NCBI RefSeq assembly: GCF_001610875.1
Contig: NZ_CP011272.1
Coordinates: 5,127,988-5,191,987, forward strand
Source: Pirellula sp. SH-Sr6A
GTDB lineage: Bacteria > Planctomycetota > Planctomycetia > Pirellulales > Pirellulaceae
Direction of reading: 5' to 3'
Length of the DNA: 64,000 nt
Each line of letters begins with the position of its first letter. Positions within the stretch are counted from its first letter, which is position 1. Under the pieces are notes generated by a model. The model worked only from the letters and a program-made list of their open reading frames with translations, ran no database searches and was not told where the DNA came from. The position numbers and the translations under genes are program-made. This document shows, piece by piece, positions 17,947-28,251 of this stretch.

Positions 17947-20900
17947 TCACGTCGCAGATCGACGGAACTGGTTTTGGCTACCACCGCTCTTCATCTTCGG
18001 CTTGGTCGCTAGCAGTTTATGGCTCGGGGGTCCCAACAAATCGTCCAATCGTGTTCGCAATTCGGAATCGATGGCAACCCGATGTTTCGTCGCTTTGATG
18101 TGTACTGTTTCACCAGAGTGCAATCGCAACGCGAACATCACATCGCGTTGGCCTGGATACCCGCGCAGGATCTCGCGAATCTTCGTCATCAATTCAGGGT
18201 CGTGTCGTGATTGATCGAACAGAATGTGTATCCCGGTTGTGAACTTGGTGTCCGCTTCAGCGATCGGAATAAGTTCATTGACGATGAAATTTACTTCGTC
18301 CCCTTCCCCTCGCTTGTCGACGGTTCCCCGCGCCAAAACAACCGCATCGTGCTGGATCAATTCGCCGAACTGCTCAAAGTCGCTTGGCCAGCATATTCCA
18401 CGAACGTAACCATCCATATCTTCCAAGTCGAAATTGGCGTACTTGGCTGACTGCCCCGGTTTCGGATTCTTGATAAACGCCATCTTGATAGAGGAAATCA
18501 TCCCTCCCATCAACACTTCGTCACGATGCTTCGCATTCTTGATCGTCGAGGAAGTATGCGAACAAAATGCTTGCAGGGTTGTCGCATATTCGGAAAGGGG
18601 ATGGGCGGTCAAGTAATACCCGAGCACTTCTTTTTCCATCGCCAGTTTCTCACGTTCCGGAAACTCCGGAACATCTGGCAATACCACCTTGACCTCTTCG
18701 GCGACCGCCGAAACATCGTCGAAGAGACTCATCTGTCCGCTCTTCTTGTCCTTCAGCTTCGCGGCTCCTCCCTGCAGAGCTTTCTCGATCACAGCCATTA
18801 CCTGCGCCCGCTTTGCACCGAAACAATCCATGGCACCGGCTTTGATCAATGATTCGATCGTGGATTTGCCGCAAGCTGCTGCGTCGACACGTTCGCAAAA
18901 CTCAAAGATGTTTTTGAAAGGCCCGTTCTTTTTCCTTTCGGTGGCAATTGCATCGGCAGCGGAACTACCGCAACCTTTGATCGCCGAAAGGCCAAAGTGA
19001 ATCTTGCCATCGGCGACGCTGAAGTCGGCAGAGCATGTATTGACACTGGGGGCCTCCACAGCGATTCCCATCCGTTGGCAATCTTCGATATGCTCGACCA
19101 GACCATCTTTTCGTTTGAAGTTCCGGTTGGGAATATCACCCGTCAACAAGGCGGCCATGAACTCCACTTTGTAGTGGGTCTTTAAGTAGGCTGTTTGGTA
19201 TGCGACGAGCGCGTAAGCTGTCGAATGACTCTTGTTGAAGCCGTACCCCGCGAACTTAAGAATCATGTTCCAGAAGTCTTCGGCTTCCTTCCGGGTTAGA
19301 CCTTTCTCCAGGCATCCCGCCAGAAACTTCTCGGCGTTGGCAGCGATCAATTCTTCCTTCTTTTTGCTGATCGCCTTGATACACGTGTAGGCTTTGGCGA
19401 GCTCGATTCCTCCCAATCGGTTCAGAATCCGCATGACCTGCTCTTGATAAACCATCACGCCGTTGGTCTCTTCCAAGATCTCTTGGAGAACGGGATGGAT
19501 ATAAGTAGCCTGCTTCTTCTTCAGTTTCACGGCGACATATTCATCGACCATTCCCCCTTCGAGAGGACCGGGCCGATAGAGCGCATTGGTCGCGATGATA
19601 TCGTGGAATCGGTCGGGCTTCATACGCTGGAGCAAGTCGCGAATCCCTCCAGACTCCAACTGAAATACCCCTTTCGTCTCCCCGCGTTTGAGCAACTCAA
19701 AGGTCTCTTTGTCATCCAGCGGGAAATCGAGTGGGTCGATTCGAACTCCTCGAGTCTGCTCGATGATGTCGACCGATTTGGAAAGGATGGTCAAGTTGCG
19801 GAGGCCCAAAAAGTCCATCTTGAGCAATCCGGCCGCTTCCACGTCCCCCATCGACCACTGGGTGATAATGTCCTCTTTGCCCGATACGCGCATCAATGGG
19901 ACGTATTCGGTAAGGGGTTTGTCCGCAATCACGACGGCCGCGGCATGCGTACCGATGTTGCGTGCCATCCCTTCGATCTTCATCGCATAATCGAGCAATT
20001 CGCGGACATCGGAATCGCTCTCGTAAAGCTTCTTGAGGTCTTCGCTTTCCTCCATCGCGTTTTGAATCGAGATCTTAGGATCGTCCGGAACCAACTCGCT
20101 GACTTGAGCAACCCGATTCAACGGCAATCCGAGCGTTCGCCCCACGTCTTTGATCGCCCCTCGCGCCTTCAACGTACCGAACGTTCCAATCTGAGCTACG
20201 TTCGACTCGCCGTACTTTTCCTTTACATACCGAATGATTTCGCCCCGTCGCTCCTGGCAAAAATCGATATCGATATCGGGCGCCTCCAATCGGCTCTCGT
20301 CCAAGAACCGTTCGAACAGCAAGTCATACCGGACGGGACAAACGTGGGACAAGTACAGCGCATAACACACCAGTGCACCGACTCCAGACCCCCGAGCGGT
20401 CGCGGGTACGTCGATCTCACGTGCGTAACGGACGAAATCCCATACGATCAAAAAGTAATTCGAGAATCCCAGCTTGCGAATCACACCCAACTCGCGATCC
20501 AATCTCTCTTGAACCACCGTTGCCAATTCGCCATCGACGAGCATGTCAGGACTCTTCGCATACCGGGCCTTGAGACCATTGGTACACAGCTCTCGCAAGT
20601 AATCGTCGGCAGTGATTTCGGGATTGGGCAACCGATAGGTCGGGAAGTTCCGTTTACCCAATTCCAAATCGATATCGACCGAATTGGCGATCTCCTGCGA
20701 TCGAGCGACGGCATCGGCATGACCTGGGAAGTGCTGGTACATTTCCTCCGGCGAACGGAGGTAGAACTGATCCCCTTCCATCTGCATGCGATTGGTATCG
20801 GTGCGGAATTTTCCCGTTGCAATGCAAAGCAAGACGTCTTGCACTTCTGCGTCTTCTTTGTCGACATAATGGGCATCGCTGGTGGCGACCAAGGGAATAC

Positions 20901-21528
20901 CGACTCGATTCGCCACATCGATTGCCCCGGCCATTTGCTGCCGCTGGATCTCGAGATTGTTGTTCATAATCTCGATGAAAAATCGATCTTGAAAGACCTT
21001 CGAAAACCATTCGGTGACATGGGTCGCGTCTCGAATCGCCGCATCGGTGTCTTGTCCCCGAAGGATCGCGCGCGAAAACTCGCTCGAGACACAACCGCTG
21101 AGGCAGATAATCCCTTCGCTGTACTTCGCCAGGATCTCTTTGTCGATTCGCGGCTTGAAATAGAAACCTTCCAGACTTGCTGCCGAAGCGAGGCGGATCA
21201 AGTTCTTAAAGCCGGTTTGATTCTTAGCCAGCAGCGTCAAATGGTACGCCGCTTCTTTCGACGAGGAAGCGTCCCGTTCGAAACGACTGCCCGGCGCGAC
21301 GTAGGCTTCATACCCCAGAATAGGATTGATGCCCAAATCCCGAGCCTTCTTGTAGAACTCGAGAGAGCCGTGCAGGTTACCGTGATCGGTGAGCGCCAAC
21401 GCGGTCATGCCGTGCGATTTGGCCCTCTTGAGCAGTTTGCCGATCGGGCTTGCACCATCGAGCAAACTGTAATGACTGTGGCAGTGCAAGTGAACAAACG
21501 GACGCTGGGCAGGGGTGTTGGATTCCAT
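17947..21528 (-). CDS. dnaE: DNA polymerase III subunit alpha
   Basis: The replicative polymerase catalytic subunit, 1193 residues, close to the family norm. The N-terminal PHP domain has HLHCHSHYSLLDGAS and ALTDHGNLHG. The catalytic palm carries PDIDIDFCQERR and the thumb/fingers region shows 'KMDFLGLRNLTIL'. A helix-hairpin-helix follows, and an OB-fold domain is near residue 1000 (FDLEDMDGYVRGICWP). The extreme C-terminus is short and basic, ending in SQNQFRRSAT. It is preceded by the HMA lipoprotein gene 61 bp upstream and followed by the membrane protein gene. A 725-codon open frame on the opposite strand is judged a shadow. Confidence 0.96.
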   Translation of the reverse strand: MESNTPAQRPFVHLHCHSHYSLLDGASPIGKLLKRAKSHGMTALALTDHGNLHGSLEFYKKARDLGINPILGYEAYVAPGSRFERDASSSKEAAYHLTLLAKNQTGFKNLIRLASAASLEGFYFKPRIDKEILAKYSEGIICLSGCVSSEFSRAILRGQDTDAAIRDATHVTEWFSKVFQDRFFIEIMNNNLEIQRQQMAGAIDVANRVGIPLVATSDAHYVDKEDAEVQDVLLCIATGKFRTDTNRMQMEGDQFYLRSPEEMYQHFPGHADAVARSQEIANSVDIDLELGKRNFPTYRLPNPEITADDYLRELCTNGLKARYAKSPDMLVDGELATVVQERLDRELGVIRKLGFSNYFLIVWDFVRYAREIDVPATARGSGVGALVCYALYLSHVCPVRYDLLFERFLDESRLEAPDIDIDFCQERRGEIIRYVKEKYGESNVAQIGTFGTLKARGAIKDVGRTLGLPLNRVAQVSELVPDDPKISIQNAMEESEDLKKLYESDSDVRELLDYAMKIEGMARNIGTHAAAVVIADKPLTEYVPLMRVSGKEDIITQWSMGDVEAAGLLKMDFLGLRNLTILSKSVDIIEQTRGVRIDPLDFPLDDKETFELLKRGETKGVFQLESGGIRDLLQRMKPDRFHDIIATNALYRPGPLEGGMVDEYVAVKLKKKQATYIHPVLQEILEETNGVMVYQEQVMRILNRLGGIELAKAYTCIKAISKKKEELIAANAEKFLAGCLEKGLTRKEAEDFWNMILKFAGYGFNKSHSTAYALVAYQTAYLKTHYKVEFMAALLTGDIPNRNFKRKDGLVEHIEDCQRMGIAVEAPSVNTCSADFSVADGKIHFGLSAIKGCGSSAADAIATERKKNGPFKNIFEFCERVDAAACGKSTIESLIKAGAMDCFGAKRAQVMAVIEKALQGGAAKLKDKKSGQMSLFDDVSAVAEEVKVVLPDVPEFPEREKLAMEKEVLGYYLTAHPLSEYATTLQAFCSHTSSTIKNAKHRDEVLMGGMISSIKMAFIKNPKPGQSAKYANFDLEDMDGYVRGICWPSDFEQFGELIQHDAVVLARGTVDKRGEGDEVNFIVNELIPIAEADTKFTTGIHILFDQSRHDPELMTKIREILRGYPGQRDVMFALRLHSGETVHIKATKHRVAIDSELRTRLDDLLGPPSHKLLATKPKMKSGGSQNQFRRSAT

Positions 21529-21589
21529 TCGGTCGCCACGGTTACGTCAAGAAGGTCTAAAAATCGGAGCTCAATCGATCGCGTACCAA

Positions 21590-22042
21590 CTACTTGGTCG
21601 GCTCGCCCGTCGAATCGGTAGCGGTCGCTTCGGAAGGCTCGACAAACTCGACGCCGTCAAACCCGGCTCCCAGGATCGTTTTTTCAATATTGGCTCGATC
21701 CAGTTCCCCTCGATACGAAATGGTGATCACTGAGTTGTCGATCAATCCCTCCGTATTCTTCTGCGGAGCCAGCCCGACATCCACCACGCCCTCCCGCTTT
21801 TTGAGGACGCTCTGGATTCCGTTGAAACAACCTTCGACACAGCTCATCGTGTCGATCTTCACCGACACCGTTTTTACCGCTTCAGCGGGAGAATGAGGGG
21901 TCGGCATTTCGACATCAGGCGCGACGATTTCGCTCAAATCGGGCGCTCCTTCCACCGTCACATCCCCTTTGGTATCGCACCCCACCATGGCAGCTGCGAG
22001 GCACATCCACGAAAGCAACGAAAGCTTGGTAACGATCTGCAT
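21590..22042 (-). CDS. HMA-domain lipoprotein
   Basis: A 150-residue lipoprotein. The signal MQIVTKLSLLSWMCLAAAMVGC places the lipid-modified Cys at residue 22. After a Pro/Asp/Glu-rich spacer a heavy-metal-associated fold spans ~residues 58-135 (KTVSVKIDTMSC ... GELDRANIEKTILGAGFDGV). The metal loop reads MSCVEGC, with three residues between the cysteines in place of the usual two. The ATG at 22042 is chosen because the longer frame from 22135 adds a non-signal N-terminus. It sits between uvrA (96 bp upstream) and dnaE (61 bp downstream). A periplasmic metal-binding role is likely; the partner is unknown. Confidence 0.78.
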   Translation of the reverse strand: MQIVTKLSLLSWMCLAAAMVGCDTKGDVTVEGAPDLSEIVAPDVEMPTPHSPAEAVKTVSVKIDTMSCVEGCFNGIQSVLKKREGVVDVGLAPQKNTEGLIDNSVITISYRGELDRANIEKTILGAGFDGVEFVEPSEATATDSTGEPTK

Positions 22043-22138
22043 TTTCACTGATTCGATCCTTGGAGAGAGGGATTCAATAAGACTTCTCTCAGTTATATCT
22101 CCTCGGGGAGCGAAGACCAAACGGAATTGAAGCACGGG

Positions 22139-25100
22139 TCATCGAGGCTTGCTCGGCGGTCGGGACGGCCGCTTGGTCCCCTCCCAAAATTCTCGCAACG
22201 CTTCGCCCGTATAACTGCGGTGGCCCGTCGGTTTGGCGGATGATGCAATGTCGGTTTTCGAAGCCGCTTTGCGTCCCCTTGTCTTCTTTTCGGAAACTTG
22301 CAAAGCGATCCCTTCCGCATCGCCATAGCTTCTATTCGAAGCATATTCGATCAGTTTTTCAGGGGTACCGGCGAAGACAAGTTCTCCTCCTTGCTCGCCT
22401 GCCTCCGGGCCGAGGTCGAGGATCCAGTCGGCGCATTGGATGATATCGAGGTTGTGTTCGATTACGACAACCGTGTTCCCGCTATCCACCAAGGCTTGCA
22501 AGACGTGAAGGAGCTTCTGGATGTCATTGAAGTGCAATCCGGTCGTTGGTTCATCGAGAAGATAAATGGTCTTCCCATTGTTGGGGCGACAAAGCTCGGT
22601 TGCCAATTTGACCCGCTGAGCCTCACCACCACTCAACGTCGGGGCGCTTTGCCCCAACGCGAGATAGTCCAGCCCGACATCGCAGAGGGTTGAAAGCATG
22701 TGATGGATCTTCGGGATCTCGCTCATCAAATCTCTCGCTTCCCCGATCGACATGTTGAGCACATCGTCGATCGAATGCCCTTTGAATTTCACGGCGAGGA
22801 CCTCGGAGGTATACCGCCGTCCGTTGCAGGCGTCACATGAAATCCAAACATCGGGTAGAAAGTGCATCTGAATACATACTTGCCCTAACCCCTCGCACTT
22901 CTCGCATCGCCCGCCCGAAACGTTGAAGCTGAAATGACCGGCTGTGAGACCTCTGGTTTTCGCTTCCGGCAATCGTTGAAATAGCTGCCGAATATGATCA
23001 AAGACTCCGGTGTAGGTCGCTGGATTGCTTGACGGAGACGCCCCCAGTGGCGACTGATCTACCTTGAGCACTTTCTTAAAATGCAAATGTCCCCTGATTT
23101 CGCGAAAGGGGCCCGGCACACCATCCGTAGCGTAAAAGTATCGTGCCAAGGCGGGGTACAGAATTCCGTTGATCAAGCTACTCTTGCCACTTCCGCTCGG
23201 ACCCGTCACCGCGGTGAAACAACCGATCGGGATCGACACATCGATTCCCTTGAGAGAGTTCGCTTCGGCTCCTTTCACCGTTAACCAACCGTGCGGTGTG
23301 ATCGCGATATCGGTCCAATCGTGCTTGGATATGTGGATCGCATCGTCGAGGGAAACACGACGGGTTGAAGGGGGTGTGATCTTCTTTTTACCACTCAGAA
23401 AAGGTCCCGTTACCGAGTTCTTCGCGCGGGCTATTTGTGCGGGAGTACCCTGCGCGACCACATTGCCTCCAAGCGGCCCGGACGCCGGCCCAAAGTCTCG
23501 CAACTGATCGCTTTGCGCAATCACCTCGCGATCGTGCTCAACAACGACCAAGGTATTCCCCAGGTCCCGAAGCGACTTCATGGCCCGAATCAGTCGATCG
23601 TTATCACGAGGATGCAGCCCGATGGTCGGCTCATCCAAAACATAAAGGACGCCGCTCAATCCGGCGCCGAGTTGACTGGCCAACCGGATACGTTGTGCTT
23701 CGCCTCCGCTCAAGGTGTTCGCCGAGCGATCTAGGGTCAAATACTCCAACCCCACATCGCATAGAAATTGCAAGCGATGCTGGATTTCGCGCAGAAGTTC
23801 GCCTGCAATTTTTTGCTCGCGCTTCGAAAGCTTCCAACTGAGCACCCGTTCATTTAACGATCCAATTGGTAATTTGACAATGTCAGAGATCGTATGATTG
23901 CGATATCGGGCGTGGGCTGCTTCGGAACAAACCCGTGCACCACCACAATCAATGCATGGTCCCTCGTTGATGAAGTTTGCCAACGCGTATCGATCGCGGA
24001 TGTTCGAACTAGATGCGGATTCCACAGCCGCGTAAACGCCTCGATAGGCAAATGTCATATACACCTTCGAATTCGGAGCCGCATTCGGATCGATCGCCGC
24101 TGCCAAATCCCCTTGGGTGACAACAAATTGACGATTTGGAAGGCCCTTGAGGAGCATAGCGCGTTGCCCGGCCGTTAACTGTTTGATGGGTCGATCCAAC
24201 GGCAATCCGGTCTCACGCCCCAACGCATACAACATGGCTCGCGAGAGGGGAGATTGAAGATCGGGCCAAATTGGCAATCCTCCTTCCAATAAACTCTTCT
24301 CTGTTTCGAAAGCCGCATTGGGATCGATCCCGCGCATCGAACCGATTCCCAGGCAGGCTTCGCACCAGCCGACCTGAGAATTGAAAGAAAATCTGTGCGG
24401 TGTCAGGGGCTGAAATGAGATGCCGCACGCGTGGCAGGCGAGCTGCAGCGACATCGTTTTGACCTCCCAGTGCACCTCTGACCTTGAGTCATCGACCATG
24501 GCGATTTGTAAAATCCCATTTCCCATCGTGAGGGCCGTATCGACGCTGTCCCTCAAACTTTTAGGATCGAGCCGATCCCACTGCAACCGGTCGACCACCA
24601 ACTGGAATTCATTTCGCGACTGGTATTGCAAGGTGGGTATATCGTCGAGCGGATACACCTTTCCGTTGATCCGCATCCGCACGAAGCCTTGCTGGCGGAG
24701 CGATGTGAGGAAGCTCGTGAGGTCGGTGTTTGCATTTGGGGCGACCGGGGCGAGCAGCAATGCCCGGCCAGTGCCTTGAGCAGCCGCTAAGTCTCGAATG
24801 CGATCGAGGATTTGATCGCTGGTCTGGCTGCTCACCGGCGCATCGCACTGCGTGCAATGCATCTGGGCAAGACGGGCAAACAACACACGAACGTAATCGT
24901 AAATCTCCGTTACCGTCCCGACCGTGCTGCGCGGTGTATGCGATAGATTCCGCTGCTCGATGGCCACGGAGGGACTCAAACCATCGACCCGAGCAACCTT
25001 GGCTTTGGGCATTTGACCGACAAACTGCCGTACATACGGGCTCAAACTCTCCACAAACCGACGTTGCCCTTCCGCATACAACGTATCCATCGCCATCGAC

Positions 25101-28100
25101 GTCTTTCCACTGCCGCTTTGACCACAAAAAACGGTCATTCTGTTGCGGGGGATGGTCAAATCGACGTTCTTTAAATTGTGATGTTCCGCGCCAACGACGT
25201 GAATATCCTGCAACGCCGGTGCATCTTTTTGTTCCTTCTTCGTTTTGGTTTTCGGCGTAGCTTTCTTTTTCTTCGATACTTTTCGGTGCGACTCGAAATA
25301 CCGTGCAAGTGCCTTTCCGGTATGCGACGCTTTGCACCGAGAAACCTCTTCTGGAGTCCCTGTGCAAACGACCTGACCACCAGCCTCTCCCCCCTCCGGT
25401 CCCAGGTCTATCACCCAGTCGGCTGCTTGGATCAGATCGAGATTGTGCTCGACGACGATCACCGTGTTTCCCAATTCCACCAGGGACTGCAACACGCCGA
25501 GTAGTAAATCGATGTCGTAGAAGTGCAAGCCCGTCGTCGGTTCATCCAGCACATACACGGTCTTGCCCGTCGATCGACGACTCAGCTCCTTGGACAATTT
25601 GATACGTTGCGCTTCGCCCCCCGATAGGGTCGGGGACGGTTGCCCCAGCTTGAGGTAATCCAATCCGACTCCGTGCAACGTCTCTAGTTTGCTCGCGATC
25701 TTTGGAAACTCGCTGAAGTGCTCGAGAGCTTGCTGGACATCGAGCTCCAAGCAATCGGCGATCGATTTCCCTTTGTACTCCACCTGCAATGTCGCTCGGT
25801 CGTACCTCTTTCCTTCGCATACCGCGCAGGGAACCCAAAGGTCGGCGAGAAACTCCATATCAAGCCGTACTGCTCCATGCCCCTCACAAGCCGAACATCG
25901 GCCTTGCTCCGTATTGAAACTAAATGTGCCCGCATCGAATCCTCGCCGTTTGGATTCAGGCAATTCGGCAAATAGGGAACGTATTTCGTCAAAGACTTTG
26001 ACATAGGTTGCAGGGTTGCTGCGCGGGGTCCGTCCAATGGGACTTTGATCGATATCAATGACCTTATCAATATGCTCGATCCCTTGGATTTCGCGGTGCT
26101 TTCCAGACTCTTCCACACCCCGCTGAAAAACACCCCGAATGGCTGGCGATAGGATCTCGGTGATCAATGAGCTTTTCCCGCTGCCGCTCACACCGGTGAC
26201 GGCGATGAAGCACCCGAGTGGAATATCAACATCGAGGTTCTTCAGATTGTGATGTTCCGCTCCGAGAATCTTGATTTTCTTCCCGTTTCCAGGCCGTCGC
26301 GACTCGGGGGACCGAATGCGCCGGGTTCGATTGAGAAAGCCTCCCGTCAGGCTTTCGTCATTCGAAATAATGTCGTCGAGCGTCCCCGACGCGATTAGCT
26401 TCCCCCCTCGAACACCAGGTCCCGGACCGAAATCGACGATGGTGTCCGCGATGCGCATCGTGTCTTCGTCGTGTTCAACAACGATCAGAGTATTCCCTAG
26501 ATCGCGCAAACGTTGGAGCGAGGCGAGCAACCGATCGTTGTCCCTCGGGTGGAGCCCAATGCTCGGTTCGTCCAACACGTAGAGCACCCCTACCAGTCCG
26601 GATCCGATCTGGCTAGCAAGCCGAATACGCTGCGATTCTCCGCCTGACAAAGTCGGAGCCGTCCGATCGAGCGAAAGATACCCGAGACCAACATCGATCA
26701 AAAATCGAAGCCTCGCTCGAATCTCCTTGACCGCTTCCTCTCCAATCTGCCATTGGAGTGGGCTCAATTCCAAACCTTCAAAAAATTCACTGCATCGATC
26801 GATCGAGAGGCGGGAAACGCCACCGATCGAATACCAAGGGACGTTGTGGAAGCCCTTCGCGTGCGTCTTCAGTCGAATCGATCTCGCTTGTGCATTCAAT
26901 CGAGAACCGTCGCATGCCGGACACCGACCGATTCGCATACAGCGCTCATGGTTGGCACGCGTAAATGGATTCGACGTCGCGCGATAAGTATCGCGCAACT
27001 CAGGTACGATTCCACGGAAGTCTTGTCCATGTAACGCTTTGCCCTTTACCCTCACCGATTCCCCTTGGTAACCGTTGAGCAGCGCTTCTTGCTCCGCCTC
27101 TGAGAGTTTCGACCAAGGAGTCGAGAGGAGACTCCCAGTCTCCAATCCCAGGCTTCCCTCAATCGTCGCGCAGTACAGGGAGATCGATCGGCGATACCAT
27201 CGCGTCATCTCGCTGTGTTTGCCGATCAGTGGAATCGCACCGTTCTTAATCGATTTGTCCGGCAGCTGAATCAATAGCTCGGGATCATAACGAAAAGATT
27301 CCCCTAAGCCCTCGCATTCTTGGCACGCCCCCTGTGGGGAATTGAAACTCAACAATTGCGGAGAAGGTGGGGGATAGGATTTGCCACACGAAGCGCACGC
27401 GTAACTCGTCGAAAAGACAATATCGTCAGCCGTGTCGTAGGTTGCCGTATCGTCCTCGCCGGGGACCATGGGGGCGAGTAAGAGTGTTCCTTCACCAAAT
27501 CGAATCGCAGTGTCCACCGCTTCTGCGATCCGCTGCCGACTGCTAGCTTCAACGGAAATGCGATCTACGACCAATTCCACGTGGTGCTTGATCTGTCTCT
27601 CCAGGGACGGGGGCTCGGAAAGGAGATACACGCGTTGGTCGATGCGTGCTCGATTAAAGCCTTGTTTACGCAAATCCTCGAACAGATCCCGATGCTCCCC
27701 CTTCTGCCCTCGAACAATAGGAGCGAGAAACAAGTAGGGTTTCGAACGATCGAGCCCCATGATCTTCTCGACCATCTGATCGCGAGTCTGCGATGAAATC
27801 TGAATCTGACAGTCTGGGCAGAATCCCGTGCCAACTCGTGCAAAGAGAACGCGAAGGAAGTCGTGAATCTCGGTGATCGTCCCTACCGTCGAACGAGGAT
27901 TATTCCCAGTCGACTTTTGGCTGATCGAGATCGAAGGGCTCAGTCCGGAAAGATAATCCACATCCGGCTTCGGAATCTGACCTACGAACTGACGAGCGTA
28001 AGTGGATAGACTCTCCAAATAGCGTCGCTGCCCCTCGGCGTACAATGTGTCGAAAGCGAGCGAACTCTTTCCGCTGCCCGACACGCCGGTAAAGCAAATG

Positions 28101-28192
28101 AGCTGGTTCCTAGCGAGCGTCAGATCTACGTTTTGAAGGTTGTGTTCGCGAGCACCGCGAACGACGATCGGCAGATCACGCGTCGTTGCCAA
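22139..28192 (-). CDS. uvrA: Tandem-duplicated (double-length) UvrA
   Basis: A 2017-residue excinuclease subunit A made of two complete UvrA units in one chain, so it has four ABC ATPase modules. Walker A motifs read GVSGSGKSSLAF, GVSGSGKSSLIT, GQSGSGKTSMAM and GPSGSGKSSLIN. Signatures LSGGESQRI, LSGGEAQRIKL, LSGGEAQRIRL and LSGGEAQRVKL each precede a DEPS/TIGLH or DEPTTGLHF Walker B. Both halves keep the CxxC zinc modules (CASCGKSY...CQEC and CHACGISF...CEAC). A Lys-rich linker near residue 970 (KKKKATPKTKTKKE) joins the two. Normal UvrA is about 940 residues. It should scan DNA for bulky lesions, perhaps as an intramolecular dimer. Confidence 0.93.
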   Translation of the reverse strand: MATTRDLPIVVRGAREHNLQNVDLTLARNQLICFTGVSGSGKSSLAFDTLYAEGQRRYLESLSTYARQFVGQIPKPDVDYLSGLSPSISISQKSTGNNPRSTVGTITEIHDFLRVLFARVGTGFCPDCQIQISSQTRDQMVEKIMGLDRSKPYLFLAPIVRGQKGEHRDLFEDLRKQGFNRARIDQRVYLLSEPPSLERQIKHHVELVVDRISVEASSRQRIAEAVDTAIRFGEGTLLLAPMVPGEDDTATYDTADDIVFSTSYACASCGKSYPPPSPQLLSFNSPQGACQECEGLGESFRYDPELLIQLPDKSIKNGAIPLIGKHSEMTRWYRRSISLYCATIEGSLGLETGSLLSTPWSKLSEAEQEALLNGYQGESVRVKGKALHGQDFRGIVPELRDTYRATSNPFTRANHERCMRIGRCPACDGSRLNAQARSIRLKTHAKGFHNVPWYSIGGVSRLSIDRCSEFFEGLELSPLQWQIGEEAVKEIRARLRFLIDVGLGYLSLDRTAPTLSGGESQRIRLASQIGSGLVGVLYVLDEPSIGLHPRDNDRLLASLQRLRDLGNTLIVVEHDEDTMRIADTIVDFGPGPGVRGGKLIASGTLDDIISNDESLTGGFLNRTRRIRSPESRRPGNGKKIKILGAEHHNLKNLDVDIPLGCFIAVTGVSGSGKSSLITEILSPAIRGVFQRGVEESGKHREIQGIEHIDKVIDIDQSPIGRTPRSNPATYVKVFDEIRSLFAELPESKRRGFDAGTFSFNTEQGRCSACEGHGAVRLDMEFLADLWVPCAVCEGKRYDRATLQVEYKGKSIADCLELDVQQALEHFSEFPKIASKLETLHGVGLDYLKLGQPSPTLSGGEAQRIKLSKELSRRSTGKTVYVLDEPTTGLHFYDIDLLLGVLQSLVELGNTVIVVEHNLDLIQAADWVIDLGPEGGEAGGQVVCTGTPEEVSRCKASHTGKALARYFESHRKVSKKKKATPKTKTKKEQKDAPALQDIHVVGAEHHNLKNVDLTIPRNRMTVFCGQSGSGKTSMAMDTLYAEGQRRFVESLSPYVRQFVGQMPKAKVARVDGLSPSVAIEQRNLSHTPRSTVGTVTEIYDYVRVLFARLAQMHCTQCDAPVSSQTSDQILDRIRDLAAAQGTGRALLLAPVAPNANTDLTSFLTSLRQQGFVRMRINGKVYPLDDIPTLQYQSRNEFQLVVDRLQWDRLDPKSLRDSVDTALTMGNGILQIAMVDDSRSEVHWEVKTMSLQLACHACGISFQPLTPHRFSFNSQVGWCEACLGIGSMRGIDPNAAFETEKSLLEGGLPIWPDLQSPLSRAMLYALGRETGLPLDRPIKQLTAGQRAMLLKGLPNRQFVVTQGDLAAAIDPNAAPNSKVYMTFAYRGVYAAVESASSSNIRDRYALANFINEGPCIDCGGARVCSEAAHARYRNHTISDIVKLPIGSLNERVLSWKLSKREQKIAGELLREIQHRLQFLCDVGLEYLTLDRSANTLSGGEAQRIRLASQLGAGLSGVLYVLDEPTIGLHPRDNDRLIRAMKSLRDLGNTLVVVEHDREVIAQSDQLRDFGPASGPLGGNVVAQGTPAQIARAKNSVTGPFLSGKKKITPPSTRRVSLDDAIHISKHDWTDIAITPHGWLTVKGAEANSLKGIDVSIPIGCFTAVTGPSGSGKSSLINGILYPALARYFYATDGVPGPFREIRGHLHFKKVLKVDQSPLGASPSSNPATYTGVFDHIRQLFQRLPEAKTRGLTAGHFSFNVSGGRCEKCEGLGQVCIQMHFLPDVWISCDACNGRRYTSEVLAVKFKGHSIDDVLNMSIGEARDLMSEIPKIHHMLSTLCDVGLDYLALGQSAPTLSGGEAQRVKLATELCRPNNGKTIYLLDEPTTGLHFNDIQKLLHVLQALVDSGNTVVVIEHNLDIIQCADWILDLGPEAGEQGGELVFAGTPEKLIEYASNRSYGDAEGIALQVSEKKTRGRKAASKTDIASSAKPTGHRSYTGEALREFWEGTKRPSRPPSKPR

Positions 28193-28251
28193 GTTTCATT
28201 TGCCTCATCAAAAGCGTTTTGTTGATCCCACACACACTGGGGCGTTGTCTT

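Noticed and set aside
19444-21621. 725-codon open frame opposite dnaE
   Set aside because: It lies wholly antisense to a certain gene and is explained by the codon usage of dnaE; no motif was recognised.
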